64,000 nucleotides of DNA from Epiperipatus broadwayi (GCA_028023455.1 JAQFVV010000042.1:4791739-4855738); one strand, 5' to 3'; shown: positions 46,793-57,599, counted from the first letter of the stretch. The notes: generated from the letters alone by a model not told the origin. Program-made: numbers and translations.

Positions 46793-47272
46793 ACCTGGGT
46801 AGCTTCAGACACTAGATCTAAAAATACCAACCCAAAGCCAGAATTTATCTAAAAGTTATCTATTGAGTGGAAAATCTAAAATTTTCAGGCCCCTACATGT
46901 CTTCAAACCTAGCTATCCAACTAAAATAGCTATATGGGGCTGAGAGATCTTCAGCCATACCATATATTAATAGTCTTAGCAATATAACATCGCATCTTAC
47001 AAGCTTAAGAGAATTGGGTCATGTGATCTATGACTCTTATTTTGACTATTTATAGTCTACCTTGGGTTTTATGCAATGTTATATTGCTAAGACTATTAAT
47101 ATATGGTATGGCTGAAGATCTCTCAGACCCATATAGCTATTTAGTTGGATAGCTGGGTTTGAAGTCATGTAGGTGTCTGAAAATTTCAGATTTTCCATTC
47201 AATAGATAACTTTTAGATAAATGCTGGTGTTGGGTTGGTATTTTTAGATTTAGTGTCTGAAGCTACAATAGC

Positions 47273-47315
47273 GCCTCTCTGAGGAGTGCCAAAGCACGAA
47301 ATCATGGTCAGAGGT
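47273..47315 (+). ncRNA. Hammerhead ribozyme-like motif, family C long copy, right arm
   Basis: Stem I CCTCT (47,274-47,278) pairs perfectly with AGAGG (47,310-47,314). Core CTGAGGA. Stem II GTGC/GCAC is fully Watson-Crick where other copies have a G-U or mismatch. Core GAAA. Stem III ATC-AT-GGT with one wobble. Cleavage expected after C47309. Confidence 0.7.
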
Positions 47316-47686
47316 TAGGGGAAGTTTTCTGACAGAAATATTTTAAATACTTTCTCTGGCTAAGCATTTATCACAAAGCTTGTTGAGCAATTGCAAAATG
47401 CTCATTGTTTAATATATACATTTATTTATTTACAATAAATATAGGGAATTTGAACACAGACTTACAATACAATAAACTGTACTTGCATTTTTAAAAATTA
47501 CTTTTAATAGTTTTAACTATTAACAACAATTTTATTTTGAGCCAAAACAAAAATCTGATCGAAACCTTTTTTTCTATGAAGAAAGTGTTACTTTTTTTTT
47601 TTTTAAAGAAAAAAGATGATGGTTATTATAAACAATAGGCTAATAATAAAAAAAAAAAAATAGTGTTTTTGGTTTGTTTTTAATTT

Positions 47687-47774
47687 CGCAGCCGCCTTGC
47701 AAGCAAGTAGTTGGTTGCAGACGGTAGTGGGTTCGCCTCCCGGCCGATGCTATGATATATGTAGAAGAAAAAAA
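47687..47774 (+). mobile_element. tRNA-derived SINE, 5'-truncated
   Basis: Begins in the middle of the tRNA-like body ('cgcagccgccttgcaagcaag'-type sequence), contains 'gggttcgcctcccggccgat' and 'gctatgatatatg', and ends with an A-rich tail. The 5' truncation is typical of LINE-mobilised elements. Confidence 0.8.
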
Positions 47775-48329
47775 CAATTTCTCTTGACTTTAATACCAGA
47801 AGTACCAGATTTTCTCTTTTTGCACACCTAAGATTATTTTAATTATTTTTTAAAAACATCTAGGAGAACGTTAAATTAATTAAATAAATTAAACTTCAAA
47901 CAACACATTAATAAGATAATTTTTATTAATGTAATTTGAAAAAAAAAATTAAAACATTTTAATTATATAATTGTTATATATATGCCCACATTTTTTGCAA
48001 ATAATAGGATGATGAAAATTGATGATAAATAAAATGAAAAAGATAATATCTAAGTGATATAATAATATATTTTTTTAATTTTTACTTAAAGTATTCTCCA
48101 AAAAACGTATATGTGAAATGGCAGATGGTGTTATAGATGTACAGTACACTAAATTTTAAAAACTAGCACACAGACATATGCACATGTATATATAATAAAA
48201 TGGAAAGCCATATAACTTTAAGTACCAACAAAATAGATTTTTACCAAAATTGTCTCACAATGATAATTTTATCTAATACATATACATCAACTAAAATTTA
48301 ATTCAACATAACACATAGAATATATATAA

Positions 48330-48420
48330 AATAGTACTCAATCCCACAATTCATTTCATAAAACAATAACCTTTAATATCAAAGGAAGTATTCATAGGAT
48401 TGATGGTCTCAGATTTAAAT
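48330..48420 (+). repeat. Fragment related to the 44.6-kb PLE foldback arm
   Basis: 'cacaattcatttcataaa' and 'tttaatatcaaaggaagtat' correspond to the left-arm sequence at about 44,713-44,785. Only one arm is present. Confidence 0.55.
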
Positions 48421-48679
48421 ATATATATATATACAAAGGATTTGATTATTTAAATATTTATAAAACACAATGTTATATAATATTTATCTGAAAGTTTGTG
48501 ATAAATGGTAATGTAGTTGTAATTATATTTGGACTATTTCCATCATTTAATATTAATTGTTAAATGTTTTTAGAAAAATTTAAACTTTATTTAAACTTTC
48601 CAAATACATTCAACTATTAATTGTAGCACATATATTAATATATAATTCAACATTTCATGTGGTATTATTATCTTTTCTT

Positions 48680-49009
48680 ATTCAGGGTTTACTGGCATGA
48701 TCAATGACAGTACAAGCAAGGGATTTGAATTTGGGACTTTGATTTTATAAATATTGAATTTAAGGCAAAACTCCAACTAGGCTATTCTGTCAAAAGTATC
48801 AATCATTCAAAATTATATATACTTATTTATGGGGATCTTCTCTTATTCAGGGTTTGCTGGCATGATCCGTGACAATACATGCAAGGGATTTGAATTTGGG
48901 ACTTTGATTTTATAAATATTGAATTTAAGGCAAAACTCCAACTAGGCTATTCTGTCAAAAGTACCAATCATTCAAAATTATATATACTTATCTATGGGAA
49001 TCATCTGAT
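48680..49009 (-). repeat. Tandem 165-bp duplication next to a PLE copy
   Basis: Two consecutive units of about 165 bp, starting at 48,681 and 48,846 ('ttcagggttt...'), are nearly identical. The 'gcaaaactccaactaggctattctgtc' end of each unit is found inverted at 51,215-51,245, on the far side of the opposite PLE copy, so the repeat probably belongs to the PLE 3' terminal region. Tandem terminal repeats are a known feature of Penelope-like elements. Confidence 0.7.
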
Positions 49010-49985
49010 TTCTTTGACTTTTTAAAGGGCAATATTATTGAAAGATTTCCAAACATTATGAATTATCTCATTAAGTTAACTAATGGATTTTTTTGTTATT
49101 GTTATATGAACAGCTTTTTTAAATTTGCTATTTTTGTGTTTTTCCCTCTCTGTCTAATATTTTTGTTGGTCTTCTACTTTAATATGTCTGATTTTTCATT
49201 TTTAATCATCAGTTTATGATCTTTTAATCACTTTTCAATAGGTATGGCAGGTTTCACTAATATACGTTCTTATACATTCACATGGTATTTTATAGATTCA
49301 GTTTTGTTTTCCAGCATTTCAAGTTTGATTTTGTAGAGCTTAGAATTCCTCATAGAATGTTATTGTTTTGGAAGCTGTTGTAATTGGTTGCAGATTTTCT
49401 GTTGTTTGGCTGCTATTTCTATCACCATAGTAGTTATAATTGTCTTTTAACTTGATGTTTTTTTTTGTTGTTTACTTAAGGTTTTCTCAATAATAGATAA
49501 TGGAGAACCATTCTTCATGAGAGTTTATTCTATGTAGATCTTTTATTTTGCCAAATTACTAGTTTTTGAGCAAACTTCTTTCACTCTATTTCGTAATGAT
49601 AATATAATTTTATGTTTTGTGTTTCTGTCATGACTGGATGTATATGCTAGATATTTTTCTGTGAGTGTAAGTTTTCTGTAAATTGCAGTTTGATTTTTCC
49701 ATGAGAGAGACTTGTCACAAAAGCATCTAAAAATGCCAATTTTTGTTCTTATACTCATTGTAAAATTAATGTGAAGGAAATATGCAATTGTGTGTCCAGA
49801 ATGTTTGTAATAGTTCTTCACCATGTGACAATACAAAAAATATATTATTGATATAAAGAAGTTGGATTTTATGTAGATATGGAGTAATATTTTTCTTTCA
49901 TGCACATAGTACTTATCAGGGATAGCAGTGATGAACCCATAATCATCTTATGATTTTATTTAAAAAATTCTGTGTTGTATTGAAA
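49010..49985 (-). pseudogene. Penelope-like element, left member of a head-to-head pair
   Basis: On the minus strand the frame 49,905-49,543 contains INFTM, then AIYRKLTLTEKYLAYTSSH, corresponding to the PLE landmark (xxYRKPTxTxxYLxxxSxH) after the RT catalytic site, and KIILSLRNRVKEVCS (usual helix following it). Upstream, other frames keep traces of the LNTxxFxY and WLWVHHCYP (usual GxAMGSPLSP) blocks. Downstream sequence (49,100-49,450) is the complement-related counterpart of the EN region of the plus copy. The 5' half of the RT is missing, and frames are broken. Confidence 0.75.
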
Positions 49986-49989
49986 ATAT

Positions 49990-51230
49990 GTTCTTCCAAC
50001 AAAATCAAGAGCTGGCTATGGATTCACAATTGCCACTCCTGATTAGCAATATGTACATGGAAGAATTTGAAATCACAGCCATAAACATGGTTCCACATTT
50101 ACCTAAAGTTTGGCTTTTCTATGTTGATAAATACATTTGTTATATGATCACATGGTGATGCACTATTACAAATATTATGAACACATCAATAACATATGTG
50201 CTTTAATTAATTTTACAATAGAATCAGAACAAGGACAAAAATTGCCATTCTTAGTGTTCTTATGACAAGTCTCCCTCATAGCAAAATCAAAGCTACAATT
50301 TACAGAAAAACCCAACATGGGTAAATACTTAACATACATAGCTAATCATGGCAAAACAGAAAGCCAAGAATTATACTTTCACTATGAAATACAGCTAAAG
50401 AATTCATCCAGAAACCAATGATTTGGCAAAAAAAAAAAGATATGTATAAAACAAACTGTCATAAAGAATGATTATCCATCAGCTATCATTAAAAAAACTT
50501 AAATTGACAACAAAAAGAGACATAAAAAACAATTATAGATATTGTAGTGTATCCATATATAACAAGAATAACAAAAAAATTAAAGAAAATCTGCAATTAG
50601 TATAATGTCAAAACAACTTTCTAAAAACAAAGCATTCTATGAGGAATTTTAATGTTTACAAAACCAAAATCTGAAATGTAGAAAAACAAAAACTGCATCT
50701 GCAAAATACTATGTGAATATGGAAGAATAAACATTTGGTGATATTAGACTTCCCATTGAAAAGTGATTAAAAAAATACAAACTGATAATTAGAAATAATA
50801 AAAAAACAATATCTAAAGTAGCAAACTATTTATGTAACAATGATTATATCTTAGATTGGGAAAAAACAAAAAGATTGTATAGATATGAAAAAGCACAAAG
50901 AAATAAATTAAAAAAAGTCTTGCGTTGTTAGCCGAGAGGTATCGCAACCGCCATGCAAGCAAGTAGTTGGTTGCAGACGGTTGTGGGTTCACGTCCCGGC
51001 CGATGCTATGACATATGAAGAAAAAAATAAATAAATAAATAAATTTAAAAAAGCTTCTCACATGACAATGCCAAACAACTCCATTAGTCAATCTAATGTG
51101 ATAATTAATAATGTTTTGAAACCTTTCATTATTTTTACCCTTAAGAAAAAGACAGAGAAATCAGGAAGATTCTCATTGATAAATATAAAAAATTTCTACT
51201 GACTATTACTTTCGACAGAATAGTCCAGTT
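49990..51230 (+). pseudogene. Penelope-like element, right member of a head-to-head pair
   Basis: Plus-strand translation in shifting frames gives ELAMDSQLPLLISNMYMEEFE and VWLFYVDKY (usual AMGSPLSPxxxNxYMEEFE and WxRYVDDT; the second catalytic aspartate is lost), INFTIESEQGQKLPFLVFL, TEKPNMGKYLTY, and further on LKKYKLIIRNN and ILDWEKTKRLYRYEKAQRN from the GIY-YIG endonuclease. A SINE at 50,917 splits the endonuclease. The first ~half of the RT is absent: both members of the pair start at the same RT position, ~10 bp apart. Confidence 0.78.
50917..51043 (+). mobile_element. tRNA-derived SINE inserted in a PLE endonuclease
   Basis: Full-length copy with a 'gttgttagccgagaggtatc' A-box region, 'gggttcacgtcccggccgat' and 'gctatgacatatgaag', followed by an A-rich (aaat)n tail. 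Possible duplication of an A-rich target ('aaattaaaaaa', 'aaatttaaaaaa'). It is younger than the PLE copy it interrupts. Confidence 0.88.
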
Positions 51231-51267
51231 GGTTAGAACATTTAATATTTACAAATCTAAAGGTTCA

Positions 51268-51341
51268 AAACAAAGCAAAACTCTCCATATAGTAGTGCCA
51301 TCTTGTGCTAACAAGAGCAATCAATGGATGTTTAGTGGTTT
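51268..51341 (+). mobile_element. Family A minimal copy (74 bp) with 15-bp TSD
   Basis: A perfect 15-bp duplication 'aaatctaaaggttca' (51,253-51,267 and 51,342-51,356) encloses only 74 bp: the 'aaacaaagcaaaactctcc' end, ~50 bp of adjoining sequence, and 'gtttagtggttt', the last bases of the tail. The entire middle including the hammerhead is missing, yet both ends are retained. Confidence 0.85.
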
Positions 51342-51356
51342 AAATCTAAAGGTTCA

Positions 51357-52407
51357 GATAATTCTGTCACTAGTCAAGCCAGAAACATCTAAAGAAAACT
51401 CAAAACATATGTGCTATAAAAATTGAATGCATTTGTAAAGTTTAAATAAAATTTGAATTTTTCTAAAACATTTAACAATTAATATTAGATGATGAAAATA
51501 GTCCAATATATAATTATAATAACAATGTTACATAATCACAAATGAGGAATTGTAAAACGTATTAAAATATTCACAAGTTCACTGAACAGAATAATCAAAT
51601 ATAGATGATTTAAAAATATACTTATCTTGCTAGATTGTTGAAAGTTATTAGTATGGCAACAATATATATATATTTTAAAAAGTGTCATAGCATCGGCCGG
51701 GACTCGAACCCACAACCCGGGAAAGTGCTTGTAAGGTAGTCGCGCTGACCTCTCGACCACCAATGCAAGACAATAATATATTTTTAAGCTTAAAAATATA
51801 CTAAGTTTCCAACATAAGCATAAAATTTGAGTTTGTCAAAAAGCAAATAAGATATAAACATTGCTTACCATTTGAAAATATAATATCTTACTTGAGCCCT
51901 CTTTTAGAACTTATGGAAAGAATTGGTAATCACCTATAAAAAAAATCTTAATTTAATTTGCACAATTAAGATAAAACAAATTTATGATTAATGAAAAGAT
52001 TATATTTAAAACAAATTTTAAATATTACTCAAGAGTAAATAACTAAAACTGTTTTTCCCCCCAATTTTAAATCATTTAAACACTTGATAATATTACATTG
52101 ATAAAAAGAAATAGAAGTTATTTTAATTTATAACGTGAAAATCCTGAAAAAATATTGTGAAATATTCATATCAGCCTTATGGAAATTAATTGGAAAAAAA
52201 TAAATATTTAAGAGTGATCTTTAATTTGAAGCACATTGCCAATGCAAGAAAAAAAAAAAGTAAAATGATAATTAATTATCATTATTTTTTTAAAATTGAT
52301 ATAAAGGGAAGGGAAAACATTAAACACATATTTTTTAATTTATAAACGTTTTTTCTCTATAGTTTAAACTTTTGCACTAATTTAATCCATATTATTTTTA
52401 CATATAA
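51357..52407. other. AT-rich DNA with one SINE
   Basis: Apart from the SINE at 51,682 nothing is recognised. Confidence 0.45.
51682..51771 (-). mobile_element. tRNA-derived SINE, least diverged body
   Basis: On the minus strand the B-box reads GGTTCGAGTCC, matching the Pol III consensus, and the variable arm (CCCGGG...) is long as in class II tRNAs. The sequence before it ('ggtggtcgagaggtcagcg') resembles an A-box. The poly(A) tail is short or absent. A tRNA gene is excluded because the acceptor and D stems do not close. Confidence 0.82.
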
Positions 52408-53680
52408 TTATCATCATCATCATGTTCAATCATTATCAATCCACTGCAGAATGGAAGTCTCTACAAGTTTAATCCAGTTTCTCTGATCTAGCCTCTCTTA
52501 TCCACATCACCCCTGCACACTTTCTTATTTCATCCACCCATCTTACATGTGGTCTCTTTCTGGGTCTTTTACAATCTCTTGGAATTCGGTTTAAAATTTC
52601 AATTGTCCATCTACTATGATCTCTTCTAACAATATATCTCATCCAACTCCATTTCAGTCTTAATTTTTTAAATGATGTCAATAATAGAAGTTTCTTTTCT
52701 CATACAAATATTTCATTTTCAATCCCTTCTTGTTACTCCTAATATCTCCATATTTTGTTCAGACCAAGTCTCTGTATTACCCTTCTGTTAAGTCTCTAAA
52801 TCTCAGATATATAAGTAAGTACTGACAAAATATGTTTATTAAAACCTTCCTTTTCAAACACATAAGCATATTTTCATTTAATATTAAGTTATTTCTACCA
52901 AAAGCCCTCCATCCAAGCTTAATTTTATGATTAATTACATCCATTATGTTTCCATCTTTATTAATCTGACAAAGTTATTTGTAGTTGATAACTTATTCTA
53001 ACTCACCTTTATCAATTTTTATTTTCTTCTTTTGAGAAAGTCCATTATACATTACTTTAGCATTTACCTGTAGTTCTACTTTCTTACTTTCATCTGATAA
53101 TTCTTGCAATATTTCCTAAACTTCTGATGCATTATTTCAAAACCAGTTACATCATCTACAAAATCTAGATGACTTCTATAATCTGTGTTTACTTTTACTC
53201 CTTTAGCTTTCTATTTTAATTGACAAAATACTTTTTGCAAAACCGCTGTAAAAGATTTTGGAGATAATTGGAGCTATGAAGTCACTTGTCATACATTCTT
53301 TTCAATGTTAATCTTCCTCATATCATTACATAATCTAATCATTGGTGTTGCATTTTGATAAATATATTTCAAAATATGACAATATCCTAGGTTTACAAAA
53401 TGCTTATAGAATCAAATGTCTTTTCACAATCTACAAACAAGCATAATCACAAATCATATTCATGGGTCCTTTCTACAACTTCTCTCAATGTTTAGATGTA
53501 ATCTACTGGACTAAAACCATTTTTAAATTCAATTTATTCTTTTGATTGATTAAAATCCAAAATTCACTGTACACAAGTTGTAATTATTTTGATAAATTCT
53601 TTTGTATAAAACTGATAAAAGATTGATAGGTCTGAAACAAAAAAAACAATAAATTTACTACATTGGATGATATGTGTTGG
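52408..53680 (-). pseudogene. RTE-like LINE reverse transcriptase, decayed
   Basis: Starting from a (CATCAT) tail at 52,410, the minus strand carries the C-terminal frame 52,469-52,681 (LKWSWMRYIVRRDHSRWTIE, RPRKRPHVRWVDEIRK), alignable to the 12-kb copy. Further upstream are degraded RT blocks including FVDDV (usual FADDI, ~53,155) and FVDCEKTFDS (usual FVDYEKAFDS, ~53,420). This is the longest copy of this family in the window: palm to C-terminus, without the endonuclease. Multiple stops and frameshifts. Confidence 0.83.
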
Positions 53681-53861
53681 TGAGTGGCCCATCCATGTTT
53701 GTATACTATATAAATAATCATACAATAATAATATTAGCAATGACAAGAACACATGAAGAGGACATTAGTAATTTGTCTTACTCAGTTCCTTTAAGGCCTT
53801 AAAGAGCAATCAAAGCATCTCCTTAGAGTTAACAGTAAACACTTTATGCAACCATTGTATA

Positions 53862-54326
53862 ATACAAATTAATATTCATATATTGATTAAATGTATCTTA
53901 TAATCAAAAATTACATTCGAATATCGGCCTTTCAAGCCAATTGTTCAAACGCTTTGCGAGTGTTAAATAATAAATGAATACCCTCTGACCAATACAAGAT
54001 ATAGAATTTATGCAGGAATAAAAAGAATCCCTCTTATTCCTACGACTCAAATATTTATCTATGAGCAAATCTAGAAAATTTCATTGGCGTCATTCATTCA
54101 GACATTGTATATAGTAATTTAAAGTGACTGTTCTATTGTCACACCTTCTGTGCCAGTACTTCAGATTTGCTCATATATAAATATTTGAGTCGTAGGAATA
54201 AGAGGGATTCTTTTTATTCCTGCATAAATTCTATATCTTGTATTGGTCAGAGGGTATTCATTTATTATTTAACACTCGCAAAGCGTTTGCACAATTGCCT
54301 TGAAAGGCCGATATTCGAATGTAATT
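53862..54326. mobile_element. Foldback element with one-sided tail
   Basis: Arms of ~165 bp (53,911-54,075 and 54,163-54,326) are near-perfect inverted copies around an ~85-bp spacer. A ~49-bp tail lies on the left. An 11-bp imperfect duplication ('accattgtata' 53,851-53,861 and 'acaattgtata' 54,327-54,337) may be its target site. No hammerhead core was found in the arms. 'cgctttgcgagtgttaa' resembles a block inside the insertion at 46,414. Confidence 0.75.
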
Positions 54327-54373
54327 ACAATTGTATACAGACGCTATAAAAATAAATGCTTATTTATATAAAT

Positions 54374-54770
54374 AATCTAAAATGAAAATACACACAGAAA
54401 AGATAGTTTTTAAAAATAATATGAAGCTTTATTACTGTCTAGCATGCTTTTAATATGTTTTGACTATATCATATTCATAGCATATAGTATTATTATTATT
54501 TAATAGTTCTTTATATCAATGTTTAATTAATAAAAAATAAATAAGTGTACCTATTTTCTTTTAAATAGCCTATTTAAATATTCAATTTTAAATTAAAATT
54601 GAATATCTGAACAGTTAATTAAACATCGATATAAAGAACTATTAAATCACACCGCTATATGCCATGAACATGATATAGTAAAAATATATTGAAAGCATCC
54701 TAGGCAATAATAAAGCTAAATATTATTTTAAAAAAGTACCTTTTCTGTATGTATTTTCATTTCACCAGAT
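54374..54770. mobile_element. Second, adjacent palindrome
   Basis: Outer arms 'aaaatgaaaatac' and 'gtatgtattttcattt', then 'ttattactgtctagcatgct' and its counterpart 'agcatcctaggcaataata', and inner arms 'ttaatagttctttatatc' and 'gatataaagaactattaa' pair across a ~90-bp centre, which itself includes a short AT palindrome. Arms are ~150 bp and more diverged than those of the neighbour. It begins only ~48 bp after the previous element. Confidence 0.7.
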
Positions 54771-55026
54771 ATTATGTTGGCTCAGAAAAAGAAGAAAAAT
54801 AGTAACAATTGAATTATAAAATAATAAATATAAAAATTAAAATATCACCATGTTATTTGTATTAATTAAATGTTATCAACAATATTGCCACGAGAAATTA
54901 ATCTTCATATAATTTTTTGGGAACCAATCAAGCATTAAATAAATTATATATTCACATGTCAAAATAAAAGTTTTTGTGGACAAAAGATATGAATACAGCT
55001 TTAGAGTATTTATATATCCTCTAATA

Positions 55027-55638
55027 CAGCGATCGGCAATCTTTTAGATATTATGGACCACTGTCATACTTTTTAAAGGTATGAATTAATATGAGAACTG
55101 AGTGTGATATATATATATATATTATAATTTGTTAAAGAATTATATTTTATTTTGTTTTTTGTTAATATAATGTCCATTTTATTTCATAAAAATAAATGAA
55201 TGTATAAATACGTATTTGCTACGTTTATATGGGCAATTTTCTAATTCGTATTTATAAAAATTATTTAAGATTAATAACTTTCAAAATTCTTAATAAAATT
55301 TTTGAATTTTAGTTCACCTAATTACCAAGGGTGTGTTGTGTCAAATGCAGAATTCGGTATTCTTGTTTTGTTACATTTTCTATGCCGCTGACTGAGTAGG
55401 GGTTAATTAAACATCGAGATAGACGTTTTGCAAGTCACAATAATATTTTGTAACAAATCAATTAGCAATATAATGTTCTTGTTCTATTTTACATATAATA
55501 ATACAGCTTAAACAAATTCTTTAAAAATTTTATTAAATGAGATTAGCGAATTTAAATAATATCTGAATTTCTTTGTGGACCACTAAAATTACATCATGGA
55601 CCACTAGTGGTCCATGAACCATTAGTTTCTGATTGCTG
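55027..55638. mobile_element. hAT-type MITE 3 (612 bp)
   Basis: A perfect 8-bp duplication 'ctctaata' (55,019-55,026 and 55,639-55,646) flanks a unit with imperfect inverted ends (CAGCGATCGGCAATC at the left, GATTGCTG at the right). The subterminal words 'ttatggaccact' and 'catggaccactagtgg' are typical of hAT non-autonomous ends. The interior is AT-rich and non-coding; a 67-codon open frame across the right end is accidental. Confidence 0.85.
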
Positions 55639-55646
55639 CTCTAATA

Positions 55647-57078
55647 CATATATATGTAATACATATATACCCCCATATTTTTATAAATTTCCCAATAAAA
55701 ATATTATGTACTATGCAGTACTTATATCAGTATATAACAGTAATAACACTATTCTTAGAAATTTTATACTCATTCATTGCACACTTGGTTATTGCACTAT
55801 TTTTCTGTAACCAATTCAGTCTGATAAATAAGGTTCCTCTATATCTAAAATGTATTTGTTTTATTTGAAAGTGTTCTTTTTCATAATTAATAGGCAAGCA
55901 CATTATCAGATATATTTATTCAGATAATTTAATTTAATTCAGTTTTTTATAAACCATACTGTCTGAATTAAATATTATTATACTGGTATAGAATCTTCAA
56001 TTGTAAATAACATATTACATTATTAAAACTTATAAAATATCAATTATTATTCAAAGTGCTCTTTAGAAAGCTTATTGTGAAAGTAAACTATTACTATTAT
56101 ATAACAGCTAATTTCTAAATTGTAAATATTGATAATATAAGAATAATAGTACTAAGTTTAGGAAAATTCTTTAATCCTTCAGAGGTTATAGTCAAAAAAT
56201 TGCAGCGAGGATTAATCTGAAATAATAAAAAAATACTAAAAACACTATAAATTTATCTTTATTACATTTATATAATAAAATATTTGACTTTTTCCAATTA
56301 CAATCTAAAAACCATTCAACAAAAAATATAAAAGTCATTGTCAAAAAAATTGCAATAGAGGTCATGTATGTCTAAGAACATTGATTACTAGTATGTGATG
56401 AAATATAAAAAAAAAAATAATCCTGGGAATTTCTCTTAATTAGATTTTTCCAGTTATAAACTAAAAATTATTTTCACATCACCGATATTGACATTAGAGT
56501 TTGTGATATGTATCAGATACAATTTACTGTCAATTATTAAACACATATTATAATCAAACAGATAGCTTAAACATTATAGCTTAACATTAGTCATGTGTAA
56601 AATGCAACTAGTCATAATTTTAAACCTATATATCTATTATAAACAACAATATTTTTCAACCAACTGCAGCCTTTGCAGGGTTAAAAGTTTGCAAAACTTT
56701 TAAGCATCATTAAACACAAATTACACTATCTTGTTTCAAAAAACAAATTTGTATGCCTTATTTGAAGATTGGTAAGATGTCAAATAAATTAAATTATATA
56801 TATATTATAAATACTTCATGGAACAATAATGTCTAAATATGTTACTAGAAAGTATAAGGAGATTTCCAAGATCCATTTTATAAATAAATTTGTAAATTCA
56901 TCTACTCTTTCATATATCAATGGCAATGTATTTTGTTAGGTAAAAGGAGATCTCTTCATCCAAGTTTCAGTTGTATACAATCATGCGTACTCGTGATTAA
57001 TATGAGATAGTTTATCTGAAATGGATGGCATCAAAGTTGTGAGTGGAGGGAATTTGACAATGGTAAATGAAAATGTAA
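55647..57078. other. AT-rich DNA without recognised features
   Basis: Nothing recognised. Confidence 0.5.
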
Positions 57079-57089
57079 CAATTTTCTCT

Positions 57090-57167
57090 AGTAAAACTCT
57101 CCATACAGTATTGCCACCCTAACCCTAACCCTAACAATTATATGCTAGTATAAGATAGTGATCATGT
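57090..57167 (+). mobile_element. Family A minimal copy with telomere-like tract (~78 bp)
   Basis: It consists of the 'aaaactctccatacagtattgccac' end of family A, then (CCCTAA)3 C at 57,117-57,135, then 'caattatatgctagtataagatagtgatcatgtga', the family tail. An imperfect duplication ('caattttctct' 57,079-57,089, 'gaattttttct' 57,168-57,178) may flank it. The telomere-like hexamers sit exactly at the deletion junction. Confidence 0.7.
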
Positions 57168-57199
57168 GAATTTTTTCTGGATAAATACTTTGCATATAA

Positions 57200-57310
57200 T
57201 AGAGATATATATGAGAGATAGTGACCTGGGCCAACTGATGAGTGCTGGTTCAACATGAAATGCATCTTGGGAGCCATTTGTCTTTTATTGTATCTTTATT
57301 TATAGAAATT
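57200..57310 (+). mobile_element. Family B fragment
   Basis: A partial family B copy starting 'gagagatagtgacctgggcc', including the hammerhead and ending shortly after 'tcttttattg'. No inverted partner close by. Confidence 0.6.
57231..57270 (+). ncRNA. Hammerhead ribozyme-like motif, family B copy 3
   Basis: Core CTGATGA (57,235-57,241) and GAAA are intact. Stem I CCAA/TTGG. Stem II GTGCTG/CAACAT with one wobble. Stem III AT-GC-AT followed by C, giving an AUC cleavage triplet. The outer stem I seen in other family B copies is not conserved here. Confidence 0.55.
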
Positions 57311-57436
57311 TAAAAAGAATGGGTAAGTGTGGAGGTATTTATTATATCTATATTATAAAGTATTAAATATGTATTTGATACCTTTTATTTTATTTAATAG
57401 ATCTTTCAGGCCTGTATTTTTAAAAATAACTATAAT

Positions 57437-57487
57437 CTAATGATGATTGCTGTTTTAGCATGAAATACTTATATTGGTGATTGTTTA
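57437..57487 (+). ncRNA. Decayed family B hammerhead
   Basis: Stem II (TGCTG/TAGCA), GAAAT and 'acttatattggtgatt' follow family B, but the first core block reads ATGATGA and the inner stem I is lost. A family B-like tail follows to ~57,590 ('gtctgtgctcatatacc'). Confidence 0.45.
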
Positions 57488-57599
57488 TTTTTTCAGAATA
57501 TATGTGCTTGAATGTATCAGTGTTATTAGATAGACTGAAGAGTTGTGGGTTGTGTGAAAGTCTGTGCTCATATACCCTATATATTAAAAATAACTATAG

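Larger units (their letters stand above)
46310..47410. mobile_element. Family C foldback element, long copy (1,101 bp)
   Basis: Inverted arms extend from 46,363 to 46,995 (with a ~298-bp insertion) and from 47,071 to 47,410 around a 75-bp centre. A one-sided tail (46,310-46,362) contains 'agagtcatagatcacatgaccc', whose complement is also in the centre and in the tail of the 8.3-kb copy. A 13-bp target duplication with one mismatch flanks it ('aatatatgcattt' 46,297-46,309 and 'aatatatacattt' 47,411-47,423). Each arm has a hammerhead fold on opposite strands. Confidence 0.85.
47424..48678. other. AT-rich DNA; SINE and PLE-arm fragments within
   Basis: Contains the truncated SINE at 47,687 and a fragment at 48,330-48,420 related to the foldback arm at 44,557. 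The rest is AT-rich without recognised features. Confidence 0.5.

Noticed and set aside
51682-51771. tRNA gene
   Set aside because: Pol III-like boxes are present, but the acceptor stem does not close and the sequence recurs with A tails, so it is a SINE.
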